DNA of 64,000 nt, from contig CM028333.1 in NCBI GenBank assembly GCA_016647705.1, positions 26,220,243 to 26,284,242 on the forward strand, written 5' to 3'. Under the pieces are notes generated by a model. It worked only from the letters and a program-made list of their open reading frames with translations. It was not told where the DNA came from and searched no databases. Position numbers and translations under genes: made by a program. Position 1 is the first letter of the stretch; each line of letters begins with the position of its first letter. This DNA comes from Eucommia ulmoides (taxonomy: Eukaryota; Streptophyta; Magnoliopsida; Garryales; Eucommiaceae). This document shows positions 22,901 to 34,514 of this stretch, in pieces.

Positions 22901-25618
22901 GCTGTTCCTGTAGGCCTTGGATGGAACTATCCTTGTGATTTGTGGAGTATTGGATGCATACTTGTCGAACTGTGCTCTGTAAGTTTTGTTTTCTTAATAG
23001 CAATTCCATTCTCAGTTGGTTTTCGTTTAACCATTTTTTTCAATAGTATTTCTTAATAGCATTTCCATTCTCGGTTGTGAAAACTATTTGGGCAATTGTT
23101 TCAATAAAAGTTCGGTATATGCAAAAAATGGTTGACAAAATGCTGGTTTATATGCTGGTTGAGATATTCACATGCTTTAGAGTCCATTTGGATGAGCTAT
23201 TTGAAGGAAAGTATTTGATTTCGAAGTGGAATTCTCAAAAATTTCTTGAGAAATTTTCAAAAGAAAGTTTTAGGATTCCCTTTTTGAAATCAAGTACTGT
23301 GCAAACAACTTACAAAACAGACCATTATGGGGCTGTTTGGTTGAGAATTCAAGTGGTGTTTTCAGTTTTCAAAAAACTCAAAATACTAAACAATTTTCCC
23401 AGTACTAATTATATCACATTACCTACTTTTAATATTATATTTTTATTATCTTATAAATTTAATTTCACCTTTCTTTTAATATTTTAATTTTTTGTGTCTC
23501 TATGGTTTTTCTCTACCTCGCATTCACTCAACAAACATCATTGTTCTCTCTCTTTTTCAACATTGTATTTCAATCAATCACATTGCTCTTATTTTTCAAA
23601 ATTTTAACACCTTATTAATAAATATTCTTTTTTAATAACCTTTTTAAACTTAAACCACTCAATCTATTACATCAACTACTTTTAATAGTATACTTTTATT
23701 ACGACACATTCACCCAACAAAAATCATTATTCTCTTTCTTTCAAAAGTTCGTATTTCAATTAATCACTTCACTTTTACTTTTCAAAATTTTAATACATTA
23801 TTAATAAATGTTCTTTTTATAACTTTTTCAAATTCAAACCAATTTCACAATTTTTTGGAAACAGTTCCCGAAAACTCAATCAAACAGGCCCTATATATCA
23901 TCTTCATTGTAGAGTTTGAATGATTACTTCTTCTTTTTTCGTTTTGTCTAAAAAACAGGGTGAGGCTCTTTTCCAAACGCATGAGAATCTGGAACATCTA
24001 GCTATGATGGAAAGGGTGTTAGGCCCGTTGCCGCAGCATATGATCATTAGAGCTGAGTAAGAAATAGTTCATTTCCTACAATTTTGTGTGGAAAAAAGAG
24101 TTTTATTTGAACCAACCTGATAGATAATATTACTTTTTGCAGTCGTCGTGCAGAAAAATATTTTAGGAGGGGCATGAGGTTGGATTGGCCGGAGGGCGCT
24201 ACATCAAGAGATAGTATAAGGGCGGTTTGTAAATTGCCACGTCTTCAGGTAAACCTCAAAAATTTGCTGTGCTTCTGAACAGTTTTTTTCCCCAAATCTT
24301 GTTTCACTACAATCACTACTCTTTTAATTTTTAGAACAAATTTCTGGGATCTGAACGGATATAATTTTTGCTTTGGTTTCTGTTTTTATGCTGCAAGTTT
24401 TCTGGGAACAAAAATAGGAATACGAGATCAAAAAAACAATTTTTGTTGTGTCTTATTTTTAGAACAATTTTTTGGGAATAAAAATAGAATTGTTTCTAAA
24501 TATCTGTTTCTATTTCAAGTTTTCTGGGAACAAAAACAGATACTTTATGAAAAAAATATTTAGGTGGCATTTGTTTAGAGTTTCTGTTCCCTGAAAATAA
24601 AATCTGGGAACACTTATCTTTTGTTCTCCAAAATTTGTTATAAAATTCTGGGAGTAGTACAGAAACAAGTTTTTGTTCCTATATTTCTATTTCTGTTCTC
24701 AATTTTCTGGGAAGAGAAACACTAAGGTGGCGTTTGGTTAAGCATTTCTGTTTTTTCGTTTACTCCCGATAAAATGGGATGAGAATTATGTTTGTGTTCT
24801 GGATAATTCTAGGAATAGAATTGCATTTGGAATTGTTCGTAAAATGTTTTCATAATTTCTGTGGGTTTTGACACTTTGTACCCCTGAAGTTTGACCGAAA
24901 TCTCATTTTGGTCCCCATGTTTTCAATTTAAACATAAAACACCTTAATGTTTCTTAATCATCTCACTAAAGTCCAAGTCACTATCCCTATTATAATTGTG
25001 GATGAAAACCATTCATCTACCATGCATCTGACTGTTTTTAAGAGGCTTTATGGACAATTCTACCCTCCTTCCTCTCATATTCTCCTTATCGCCTAAATAC
25101 ATGTAATGTAACATATATATAGGTTTTTTCTTGTAAATTTGTAAGGGGGCAAGGAAGACGTTGGAAATACCCATAGGGTCTCCTTAAAAATAGATGGGTG
25201 CACGACAGTTGATTTTTCGCCGTCTAAAATTGTAATGGAATTATTGATTTGGACTGAAGTGGGATGATTAAAGAATTTCGATGTGTTATGTGTTCAAATT
25301 GTAGTTATGGGGATCAAAGTAAAATAATGGTCACAACTCTCAGGGTGCAAAGTGTCAAAACAGGAATCGAACACTCTTAAACAAACGCTCACTGAAACTA
25401 GTGGCCTAATCATTTTTATGGTCTATATCTAATCTTTTACTTGTGTTGTTGTCTGGCAGAACCTGGTAATGCAGCATGTTGATCATTCCGGGGGCGATCT
25501 GATTGATCTTTTGCAAGGGCTTCTCCGTTTTGATCCATTGGAGCGGCTCAAAGCAGCTGAAGCTCTCAGACATCCCTTCTTTGTCCGGAGAAGATCTGGT
25601 GGCGGCTACACTTTGTAA
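19937..25618 (+). CDS. AFC2: LAMMER/CLK-type serine/threonine-protein kinase AFC2
   Basis: A nuclear dual-specificity kinase of the CLK/LAMMER family, which phosphorylates SR splicing factors. Twelve coding exons with GT-AG borders: 19937-20044, 21009-21258, 21389-21415, 21690-21843, 21929-21977, 22092-22206, 22397-22488, 22684-22840, 22914-22978, 23959-24056, 24143-24248, 25460-25618. They give an unbroken 459-residue frame. Visible: basic N-terminus ([14 protein letters not shown]), glycine loop GEGTFGQV (127-134), ATP lysine 149, catalytic HTDLKPEN (243-250), DFG 290-292, and the family signature [12 protein letters not shown] (351-362). The N-terminal start matches AFC2 rather than AFC1/AFC3. 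The protein is longer than Arabidopsis AFC2 (about 427), partly because of a 24-residue tandem duplication in exon 2 and a short GGGYTL tail. All catalytic residues are present, so it looks functional. The acceptor of exon 8 is the least certain border. Confidence 0.93.
21060..21203 (+). repeat. 72-bp in-frame tandem duplication in AFC2 exon 2
   Basis: Two adjacent 24-codon units: [20 protein letters not shown]... (residues 54-77) and [20 protein letters not shown]... (78-101). They lie in the linker between the basic N-terminus and the kinase domain. The units differ at several positions, so the duplication is not very recent, yet the frame is kept. Confidence 0.9.
23329..23891. mobile_element. 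Tourist-like MITE in AFC2 intron 9
   Basis: The ends form terminal inverted repeats: GGGGCTGTTTGGTTGAG on the left and GGGCCTGTTTGATTGAG on the opposite strand at the right. A 3-bp TAT flanks both sides. Length is 563 bp with no coding capacity. Inside, a ~110-bp block is tandemly repeated (from about 23521 and again from 23707). It sits well away from the splice sites. Confidence 0.7.
24552..25397. mobile_element. Nested MITEs in AFC2 intron 11
   Basis: An outer element has ends GTGGCGTTTGGTTAAG (24727) and, inverted, GTGAGCGTTTGTTTAAG (25397). Inside it, 24866-25360 is a second element with inverted ends TTTTGACACTTTGTACCC / TTTTGACACTTTGCACCC that stay similar for about 75 bp (both contain GATCCCCAT/GGTCCCCAT), a Mutator-like MITE layout. 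A third, related piece (GGTGGCATTTGTTTAGAG) lies at 24552-24725. None is coding. Confidence 0.6.
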
Positions 25619-26283
25619 GTTTCCAACCAAAACAAGAAGAAAGAAGATAACACACACACCAAAAAAAGAAAAAAGAAAAAAAATGAGATGAAGAAGGGTT
25701 AAAGGTTTCAATTCTGATTCATGTCGTATTGTTTGTGCGGGCTGTTGATGTATAGTTCTTGATCTTTTTTCCATTTATTATTATTATTATTATTATTCTT
25801 TCGTGATGTGAAGAGACTATTCGGACCAATTAACACAATTTCTTGTTTGTTGTGCTCCGTTGTTTAGGAGCAGTTGTTTAGGAGCATATGAGGTGATAAT
25901 CTGTAAAATTTGTTCCTCAGTTGTCTCTATTCTTTGTTCCTTAAAATTTGTCCTTAGTTTCTTTTTTTCCTCATTTCGCTGTAATTTATCACTCTTTTTT
26001 TTTTTTTTTTTTTTTTTTTTCACGCGCGGGGGGTGGGGGAGTTGAAGCAGAAAATTTGAAGTACAACGAATAGCCAGGCACCACCTCAATGTTTAATTTG
26101 GTTTTCTTCTAAAGCATTTGTAAAGGAAGAGCTGTTGAAAAATTCTTAGTAAATTATTTTAACGGCAATTAGCAGTAGAAATAACTGAATTTTGTGAACA
26201 TTATAAAAGCAGTTAAAAAATATGAATTTGCTTACGCTTTTTTGTTTTTGTTTTTTTTCCTGAAATTTGTGAAGTACATAAAT
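25619..26283 (+). other. AFC2 3' UTR and downstream DNA
   Basis: Follows the AFC2 stop. It contains an ATT microsatellite (25776-25798) and a long T tract (25997-26020). No canonical AATAAA is evident near the expected cleavage site, and no further gene is seen. Frames across the T tract are low-complexity. Confidence 0.5.
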
Positions 26284-26447
26284 TAAGGTCGCATTTGATA
26301 GTGCTTTTGTTTTTCTGTTTCTACTTCCAATAAGTTAGGATGGGATGTGATGAAAATTTTGTTTCGAGTATTCCGGAAATAGAAATAATGATTATTCTCT
26401 TAAAATTGTTTCTTTTAATTTATGAGAACAGAAATAAGAAACACGTT
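26284..26447. mobile_element. Short MITE related to those in AFC2 intron 11
   Basis: Begins GGTCGCATTTGATAGTGC and ends with an inverted AACACGTTTGGTTGTAATAT. The inner ends are rich in TTTCTGTTTC/GAACAGAAATAAG, as in the 24552 element. Borders are approximate. 26448-26664 beyond it shows nothing recognisable. Confidence 0.45.
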
Positions 26448-26664
26448 TGGTTGTAATATCTGTGGGTTTTTTTCCCTTTAAATGTATGTTGGTTGTGGGA
26501 TGTTAAGTGGGAATAGTTTTGAGTGAATAAGATTCAATTTTTTTATTTTCTTTTTTCTTTTTCTTTTGGGGTGGTTTGATGACTGTAACTAATGGATTTG
26601 GATCCCTAACCATGGGTGGTTCCAATGCACTAGATCTTGTAGCAATTACCAATGAGGGAACAAC

Positions 26665-27923
26665 TAGGGATGCTATTGGTTTAGTTTTGGTCCAGTTTCA
26701 TTTAAAACCAAAACCAAAACCAAAATCACTAGAAATATATCAAACTAAAATCACAACTAAAACTACCGGGTTTTTTTTTCAACGCTTTTAAAACTAAACC
26801 ATTTAAATTTACACAAAATCAAAATTGCGAACGGCCAAACTATTTAAGATTTTTCAATTTTATAAAAACCAAAACTAAAATCGCAAATGCTTTAGAAGAT
26901 ATTGTAACCTATACCAAATAAAAAACCAACTCAAAATCTAAACCAAATCAAAATCAAAACCTAAACTCAAATGTTCTAGATCTATTCCAAAATAAACACA
27001 TAACCAGTGTTTGAGTTTCTAGAACCACGAGTGCTTACTTGATGAAGGAGGTCATGCTTTGCTGAACATGTTATCTCTCAAAGATGTTTAAGAAACAAAC
27101 TAATTAAATAGAAAGTAAAGAACACAACAATGAAAATTGCAAAAGAAAGCAAAAGATAAAAAAGAAAAAAGAGGGCAAAGGTAGTTTTTTGAACACCCAA
27201 ATGAGGATTTAGCATCAGTCCAACTATATAACTATCAACAAGAAAATATATCGAGTCAAAACGAATCTATTTCTAGCAAGTAACAACAAAAAAATTTCAA
27301 TTGACAACCATCTAGGCATCAACTAAAACTCAGCATAGTGAGTGCTTATATGATCCATAGACAGGAAGTACACACTAACCTGTTATCCACTTCTACGCAT
27401 ATAGATGAGTTGAACAGAGGTGAGGTAAAGATCTAGTGGTTGAGGTCCAGATTTGGTTGTTGTGGTTCCAACGCTGAGTCACCAATGACAGTAGTGAGCT
27501 GGTGGTGGCTAAGGTTCAGATCTAGTGGTTGGCTGGTTGCGATCCTGTGACGCTGATTAGAGAAAGAGAAGACTCTAAAGAGAGGGACTGAGGGAGGAAA
27601 AAAATGGAGGAATGAGACTGAGAAAACAGAGCCGAACCACTGAGACGATTTGTGAAATGAAAATAATGAAACCCTAACACCCTTTACCCCCCATATATAT
27701 ATATATAGGTTAAAATGTAAATAAAATAAGGATATATATGTAATAAAAATATTTTTAAAATATCGATTTCACGGTTTCTATTTCAAAACCAAAACCAAAA
27801 TCACTTCGATTGTTAATTTCAAAACTAAAATCATAACCAAACCATTTAATCAATTTTAAAACCGGACCATTCGGTTCAGTTTCTCTCGGTTATCCATCGG
27901 TTCGGTTTTTTGTGGCATCCCTA
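26665..27923. mobile_element. Non-autonomous hAT-type DNA transposon
   Basis: Terminal inverted repeats TAGGGATGC (left) and the same sequence inverted at the right, flanked by an 8-bp target duplication GGAACAAC / GGAGCAAC (one mismatch). Subterminal AAACCAAAACC-type repeats occur at both ends, typical of small hAT elements. Length is 1259 bp. There is no transposase frame, so it depended on another copy. The interior (about 27330-27690) is less AT-rich and could be captured sequence, but no protein is recognisable. Confidence 0.85.
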
Positions 27924-27931
27924 GGAGCAAC

Positions 27932-28412
27932 AACTAACTCCAATAGTCTTTCTTGCAAAATTTTCATTAAACTTGCACTTTTGACAAATATGACTTAAGT
28001 CAAGGGGGTGTTCTATTTTGACACTGCAAATGACACATTTTTTATAATCTTAATTTTGGTTGAAAAATACCAAAATAATGGTTAAAATTTTTGGCACATA
28101 TTATAGCACATCTATTAAAGATGTTCTTACTCTCATATATTATAAACATAAATTAAAAATATTAGTATCAATTGTACAACTGTAATTTTATTGTCTTTTT
28201 AAATTTTCTTCCTCATTTTCTCTCAATTTTGTGGGGTTAAAATATATTTGGAGAATTATGCATTTTGTTTTCCTATTTTCTTATTTTCTTTGAAAAATTA
28301 TTGTCTCCTCTTTTTATCAATAACATAGAAACATGGTCAACTTTAGAGGGTAAAAAGTGTAATTTTCTTTTTAAGACCATTTTACAACCCTTCTTTTGAT
28401 CGAGTGCAACAA
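27932..28412. other. AT-rich intergenic DNA between the hAT element and tRNA-Lys
   Basis: No gene or repeat recognised. The final bases before the tRNA (GTGCAACAA) include the CAA motif often found just upstream of plant tRNA genes. Confidence 0.5.
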
Positions 28413-28485
28413 GCCCGTCTAGCTCAGTCGGTAGAGCGCAAGGCTCTTAACCTTGTGGTCGTGGGTTCGAGCCCCACGGTGGGCG
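28413..28485 (+). tRNA. trnK-CTT: tRNA-Lys (anticodon CTT)
   Basis: A 73-base cloverleaf with acceptor stem GCCCGTC / GGTGGGC and discriminator G. The D arm contains TAGCTCAGTCGGTAGAGC (A box), the anticodon CTT is at 28446-28448 in an AAGGCTCTTAACCTT arm, and the T arm GTGGGTTCGAGCCCCAC holds the B box. No intron and all stems pair, so it is the nuclear gene read by RNA polymerase III. It brings AAG-decoding lysine tRNA to cytosolic translation. Confidence 0.97.
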
Positions 28486-28594
28486 ACATTACATTGATTT
28501 CCCAATGTAGTTTCCTTCTTGTATAGTTTGTGTTTTCATAAATTTTAATTGATTATGCTGTTTTTTTTTTTTTGGTTATAAAATAATTAAACAA

Positions 28595-29050
28595 GGGGAA
28601 AATTACATTTTTATTCCCTAAAGTACGGGTGGACGTCTATTTGGACCTTTAGATTTATTAAATTATACATTTGATCTCTCAAGTTCCACATTTATTTGAA
28701 TCCGCAAAATTGAAAATGTTGTTGATAATTTTGGACGACAAATGCGTAGTGCTCAGCACATGATTGTCTAATAGAGATATTTTTGTAATTAATATTTTTC
28801 CCCAATCTTTTTCTATCAACGATTTTGGCTTCAATATCTTATTATTCAAACGAATCATTATTAGGAAAAAATATCTTATGTTCAGTTGAATAATGAAATG
28901 ATGAAAATTCCTCCATTAGAAGACCACGTATGTACTAAGCACAATCGATTTTTCTTCCAAAATCGTTAAAAATATTTTTAAGTTTACAAAATTGAAGCAA
29001 ATATAAAGGACCAAATATAAAATTTTACAAACTTCAGAGTCCACATAGAG
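28595..29050. mobile_element. Mutator-like MITE, right end cut by the Tork LTR
   Basis: The left end GGGGAAAATTACATTTTTAT is followed by GTCTATTTGGACCTTTAGA. At the right an inverted counterpart (CTATGTGGACTCTGAAGTTT and TATTTGGTCCTTTATATTTG on the minus strand) stops where the LTR at 29052 begins. There is no coding sequence. Confidence 0.5.
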
Positions 29051-29051
29051 G

Positions 29052-29794
29052 TGATGGGATAAATCAACTTACTCGAAAATATTAATCGAATGAGAACGCG
29101 CAACGAAAATAAAGTTTATCCTGTTCTTGTGTGAACCAGTAAGAATTAAATTTGAGTAATACGTGAATTAACACACCACAAAGACAATCACACGAGGCAA
29201 CCAATTTTAACGTGGAAAACCTCTCAAAGACGAGGAGTAAAAACCACGGGATTAAAGTCCACCCAAAATCTCCACTATAAAAAAATAATGGGAATACAAT
29301 CCTCTAGTTACAACTAGAAGTACACAACTACAATTACTTCAAGATAAAAAACAATCTTGGCAATGAAACAATATACACAAGAGCAAAACGGAGAGATCTC
29401 ACCAAAACACGGGTTTAAACACAACCGGAAATAGTCCCACCAAAATAGTAACTTCCAACCTCAGAATTCAATCTCCACTGTTTAGATTGTAGAGAACTGA
29501 GTCGCGAACCTTTTGTCCAAAGTTCAACCCGATCGGACGGTTGATTGTCCTCCAATCGGAGTTTGACCGGAATAGCACATCAAAGGTTTTGAGACTTTTT
29601 TTCTCTTTCTCTTCCTCTCTCTACTATGCGGGTGTTTTTCTTGTTCCACTTTCACACACTGACTAAATTTAGCACAATAAGGTTTGAGAAATAAACTCAA
29701 ACATGAAAAGACTATTTTACCCTTGGGTATTTTCATGGGCCTAAACAAGAATGTTGGGCTTCTCCACATTGAGGAAATTAAACCAAGCACAACA
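29052..29794 (-). repeat. 3' LTR of the Tork element
   Basis: On the minus strand it begins TGTTGTGCTTGGTTT just after a purine tract that follows RNase H. It contains AACGTGGAAAACC-type sequence common in Tork/copia LTRs and ends at about 29052. The outer border is accurate to a few bases. Confidence 0.7.
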
Positions 29795-29828
29795 AATCTC
29801 CCCCTTTCTGACTATGTAGAGAGATTTG

Positions 29829-30341
29829 TCATTCCAGCGTCGAGCAACAAGTGTCAAGCTTTCCTTTTGCTAGAGCCCTTGTTAACATATCCGCACCATT
29901 ATCATCCGTGTGGATCTTCTCAAGTTTTAACAACTTTTCATTAAGAGTTTCTCTTATCCAATGGTACCTGACATCAATGTGCTTTGACCTCGAATGGAAC
30001 GTAGAGTTCTTCGCCAAATGGATAACACTTTGATTATCGTAAAATAAAACATATTGCTCTTGGTTGAAGCCAAGTTCTATCAGGAACTTCTTCATCCATA
30101 GCAACTCCTTGCAGGCTTCTGTAGCTGCAATGAACTCTGCCTCTACTGTTGAAAGAGCAACGCATTTTTGTAACCTTGACTGCCACGAAACAGCCCCACT
30201 TGCGAAAGTAATCAAATAACCTGAAGTAGACCTACGGGCATCCACATCTCCTGCCATATCCGCATCCGTGTAGCCAACTAGTACTGACTTTCCATTTCCA
30301 AAACTGAGTCTCAGCTTGGAAGTGCCTCGAATATGCCTCAT
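29829..30341 (-). pseudogene. Tork copia RNase H remnant
   Basis: A 170-residue open stretch with GYTDADMAGDVDARRSTSGY, CVALSTVEAEFIAATEACKE, FYDNQSVIHLAKNSTFHSRS and KHIDVRYHWIRE, the canonical order of Ty1/copia RNase H. It ends near ADMLTRALAKGK, typical of Tnt1-like elements. A fossil within the larger element. Confidence 0.9.
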
Positions 30342-30419
30342 TATTCATTTTACTGCATCTCAATGCTCTTTTCCTGGATTTGAAAGAAATCGGATGACTA
30401 CATCAACTGCATGAACTAG

Positions 30420-32038
30420 TGGCAGCGAATTATTTTTTGTCTCTATAATACTGCAAGTGTACGGATCAAGTTTTAATAGTATAATGATGAGAAAGAGTTG
30501 TTGTATCCGCAGGGATTGGTTGAGATCGTCGCTAAGTACTGCGATTATCGTAACCTAATTTTATTTAGGCGATCCAATTTTGGTTTTTTTGTAAAAATAA
30601 AACTAAACTAAAATAAACACAAAAACAAAATAAAATATGGATTTTCTATGCATTAATATTCTAGGGGCTTGATTTCATATTATTATTCCCGTGTTATCCT
30701 ATCAAGCAATTATTAGTTAATTTTGTTCATTCAACAATCAAGGTCCTCGTGCTATTGCTCTCTCACTATTTCTCCCTAGCGTCAAGTGAGAGAAAATGAA
30801 ATCACTTCAATACCGATATCCCTATCCCGTATTTAGGTGAAAACATTCGTTAGACTTGACCTTAAAGATTATGCAAGCTCTAAATATCTCCCGATCTATT
30901 AAAGCTTACGTTGTGTTTAACCTAAGTCCCAACCCGAGATTACCTCTTCCGAGTGTCAAATTAAAGTTCTCAATTCAACCAAAATACCACGTGGAAGAAT
31001 ATTTTAGGAGCATTATAAAGATAAACACAATTGAATTGCAATTCTCATTGATAAATCTAGAACCCGATTACCTCCCGGTTTCACAAGATCCTAAATTCTC
31101 AACTCGAATACTTAGGTGTTAATTTTCTCCCGGATTCACAACAACCTAAATTATGCACTCCTAATTCTGGCTACGAATGCAACCTCTCCCAAGTATAAAA
31201 TTCGTAACCTAAAACTGTCTAACTCATTGCCCACATGAATCAAACACATTAGGTCTAGGAGATACATGAAATGGAATTAAATCTAACAATTGACAAAATA
31301 TTCACAACACGGTTCAAACGAGACTCAATCAAGTCCTAGATCTAGATTTTGAACACAACATAGAGAGATCCATAACTAATCTTCTCAATAAATTAGTAAA
31401 TGTAAGTAGTTTAACACAATATTACAAATATGAACTTAAAACAAAAGATTAGAGAGAAGAAAAAGGTAGAGAAAAGATTATTGTGGATTTGGACTCTAGA
31501 TCTTCAACTCCATGTTCCACCAATGATGTTTTCTTCCTTGATCTCACATCAAAATGCAATCATCCAGTGTTTTCGTTCCTTCTTCATTCTCCTTTTTTTT
31601 TTTTCTACAAAATGAGCCCTAATTGCTCATTTAATGCATCAGATTTGACCGAGTGTGCTGCAGCGCTCTATGGCTAAACACACTGACCGTTGTGCACAAA
31701 ATCGCGCTGCAGCGCACGTTAGACAGTACCTACACCCGCTTCGTATTTTGACTGTATCTTTATCATCCAAATTCCAATTGAGGTGATTCAAAAGGTATGT
31801 GAAGCTAAGACGTAGATCTACAACTTTCTTGTTTTAAGTTTGTCCAAAATCAGATTGAATCATAGTCAAAATTGTCCTTGATGTTACAGCACATGCACGC
31901 ATTTTGCACATTTTCTCCTATTTATTTGTAATCCTACAAAACACAATAAAAACACATTAAACTAACAAAAATACTTTAAAACACACAAATATTTAAACCT
32001 AAAAGTACTTGATTTGTTGGTAAATAAATCACTCATCA
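30420..32038 (-). mobile_element. Solo LTR (Athila/Tat-like Ty3) in the Tork RT/RNase H region
   Basis: On the plus strand it starts TGGCAGCGAATTATTT and ends ACTCATCA, with a perfect 5-bp target duplication ACTAG (30415-30419, 32039-32043). Length is 1619 bp. Read on the minus strand it ends with a GTATCCGC...GTACACTTGCAG-type block resembling the 3' part of the Athila-like LTRs in this window. No internal region is present. Confidence 0.85.
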
Positions 32039-34514
32039 ACTAGATCTGGCCTCATGCAAACCATTGCATACATCAAACTTCCAATTGCTAAGGCGTATAG
32101 AACTCTTTCTATATCTTCCTTCTCTTTGTCTGTAGAAGGACACTGCTTAGTGCTTAGCTTAAAGTGAGTAGCAAGGGGGGAACTAACCACTTTAGCCTTA
32201 TTCATATTGAACCTCTCAAGTACTTTTTCAATGTACCGTTCTTGTGACATAAATAACTTATTCTCTTTTCTATCTCGATAAATTCAAATACCAAGAATCT
32301 ATTTTGTGGTCCCCAAGTCCTTCATAGAAAATGACCTACTTAACTGCTACTTCAATTTGTCAATTCTCAAGGAATGCTTACCAACAATCAACATATCATC
32401 GACATAGAGCAATAAGATGATAAAGTTACCATCACTTAATTTATGCACAAATACACAATGATCTAAAGTGGTCTTCGGGTAGCCTTGCTCCCCCATAACC
32501 GACTCAAACTTCTTGTACCATTGTTTAGGTTTTTGTTTCAAACCATAAATATTTTTCTTCAGCCGACACACATGATTCTCTTTTCCTTTTTCCTAGAAGC
32601 CCTCTGGTTTCTCCATATAAATTTATTTCTCTAAGTCACCATGAAGAAAATCAATTTTCACATCTATTTGCTCAATCTCCTAGTCTAGGCTAGCTGCTAA
32701 GCCAAGAAAAACACGGATAAAAGATATTTTCACAACTGGAGAAAAAATCTCTTCAAAATCAATGTCTTTCCTTTGGTTGAATCCTTTAACAACTAGTCTA
32801 GTTTTGTATCGTGGCTATGAAGTTTGTTCGTCCTGCTTTACTCTGTAAACTCACCTGTTTTTCAAAACTTTTTTGTTCTTAGGCAGCTTTACCAATGCAA
32901 AAGTGTGGTTGTCACACAATAACTGCATCTTCTATTGCATAGCTTCAATTCACTATCTTTTATGTTTATCTTCCATGGCTTCATCATAACACTCGGGTTC
33001 TCCCCCATCAGTCAACAACACATACTCATCTGCGGAATACTGAGTAGAAGAATTTCGGTCTCTAGTAAACCTCCTGAGTGGAATTTCTGGTGGTGTTTGT
33101 GGTACTTGCAGCTAATCAAGAGACTCATAATTAGTCTTATCCTCTAACGAAGTATCGACATCACCTAGGCTCAACTGGTTGTCCTGAATATCATCTCTAA
33201 CAAGCGTCGGCACTCGTGTCAGAGGATCTGGATCCAAGTCAGCCAAGTCATCATAGTATTAAGGGACCTTTTCATATGTCTTCTTGATATCTCGTATGGT
33301 CTGGTCTTCCATGAACACAACATCCGGCTTCTTACAAATTTATTCTGTACTGGATCATAAAATTTGTAACCGAACTCATCTTAGCCATATCTAATAAATA
33401 CGCATTGTCGCATTTTAACATCAAGTTTGGACCTCTCATCTCTGAGAAAATGCACAAAAGTCTTGCATCCAAAGATGTGTAAATGATTGTAACTTCCTTC
33501 CCTGACCAAACTTTTTCTGGAATGTCAAACTCTAAGGCAACACATGGTGTCAGATTCAGCACATGTACAATCGTGCTCAAAGCTTCACCCCAAAAAGACC
33601 TTGGCAATTGTGCTTGTGAAAGTAAATATCTCACCCTTTCAACTAGCGTTCTGTTCATTCTATTTACCAAACCATTCAACTGAGGAGTCTTTGGAGGTGT
33701 CTTTTGGTGACGAATGCATTGTTGTCTGCAGTAGTCATCAAAGGGACCCTGAATACTCACCCTCATTATCTGTTCTGATACATTTCACCTTCTTCCCAGT
33801 CTGTCTCTCAACTGCAGCCTGAAATTATTTAAACACATCTAGAACTTGATCTTTAGTCTTCAAGGTATACACCCACAACTTCCTTGAGTGATCATATATG
33901 AAGTCACAAAATAAAGAGCATCACCAAGAGTTTTTGTTTTCATAGGACCACAAACATCGGAATATACTAAATCAAGTATACCTTGTTTTCTTGAAGAAGA
34001 TGACAATTTGAAGGCGACTATGGTTTTCTTTCCCTCCAAGCAATGAGCACACTCCTTCAAATGTGTATTCTTCATTCCTGAAAGGAGATTCTTCTTAGCT
34101 AGAACCATCAACCTTTTTTTCACTCATGTGACAAAGATTCTTGTGTCAAAGTTCAATTGTACCTTCATTTTCCACCGCATTGATGTTGCAATTCGAGATA
34201 TTTGCTTGCATGAAGTACAAGGGAAAAACAATTCTTCCCTCTAGCAACAACCATGAATCCCTTAGTGAGCTTCTATTGACCATCACTAAAGGTGTTGCAA
34301 AACCCTTCATCACCAAGCTTGCTTGTAGAAATCAAATTCAAGTGGATATCCAGAATGTGTTTGAATTTTTTCAAGACTAACATTGTACCATTATTGGTCT
34401 CCAAGCATACATCCCCAATCCCAATGATTTTTGCCAAACCATCATTTCCCATCTTTACTGTCCCAAAGTAACCGGCGGTATAAGAAGTGAAAAAATCCTT
34501 TCGAGATATGTCAT

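Noticed and set aside
23077-23487. 136-codon frame in AFC2 intron 9
   Set aside because: It lies between consensus splice sites that join a perfect kinase frame, and half of it overlaps a MITE.
25817-26089. 90-codon minus-strand frame downstream of AFC2
   Set aside because: It is driven by a long T tract read as polylysine and has no protein-like features.
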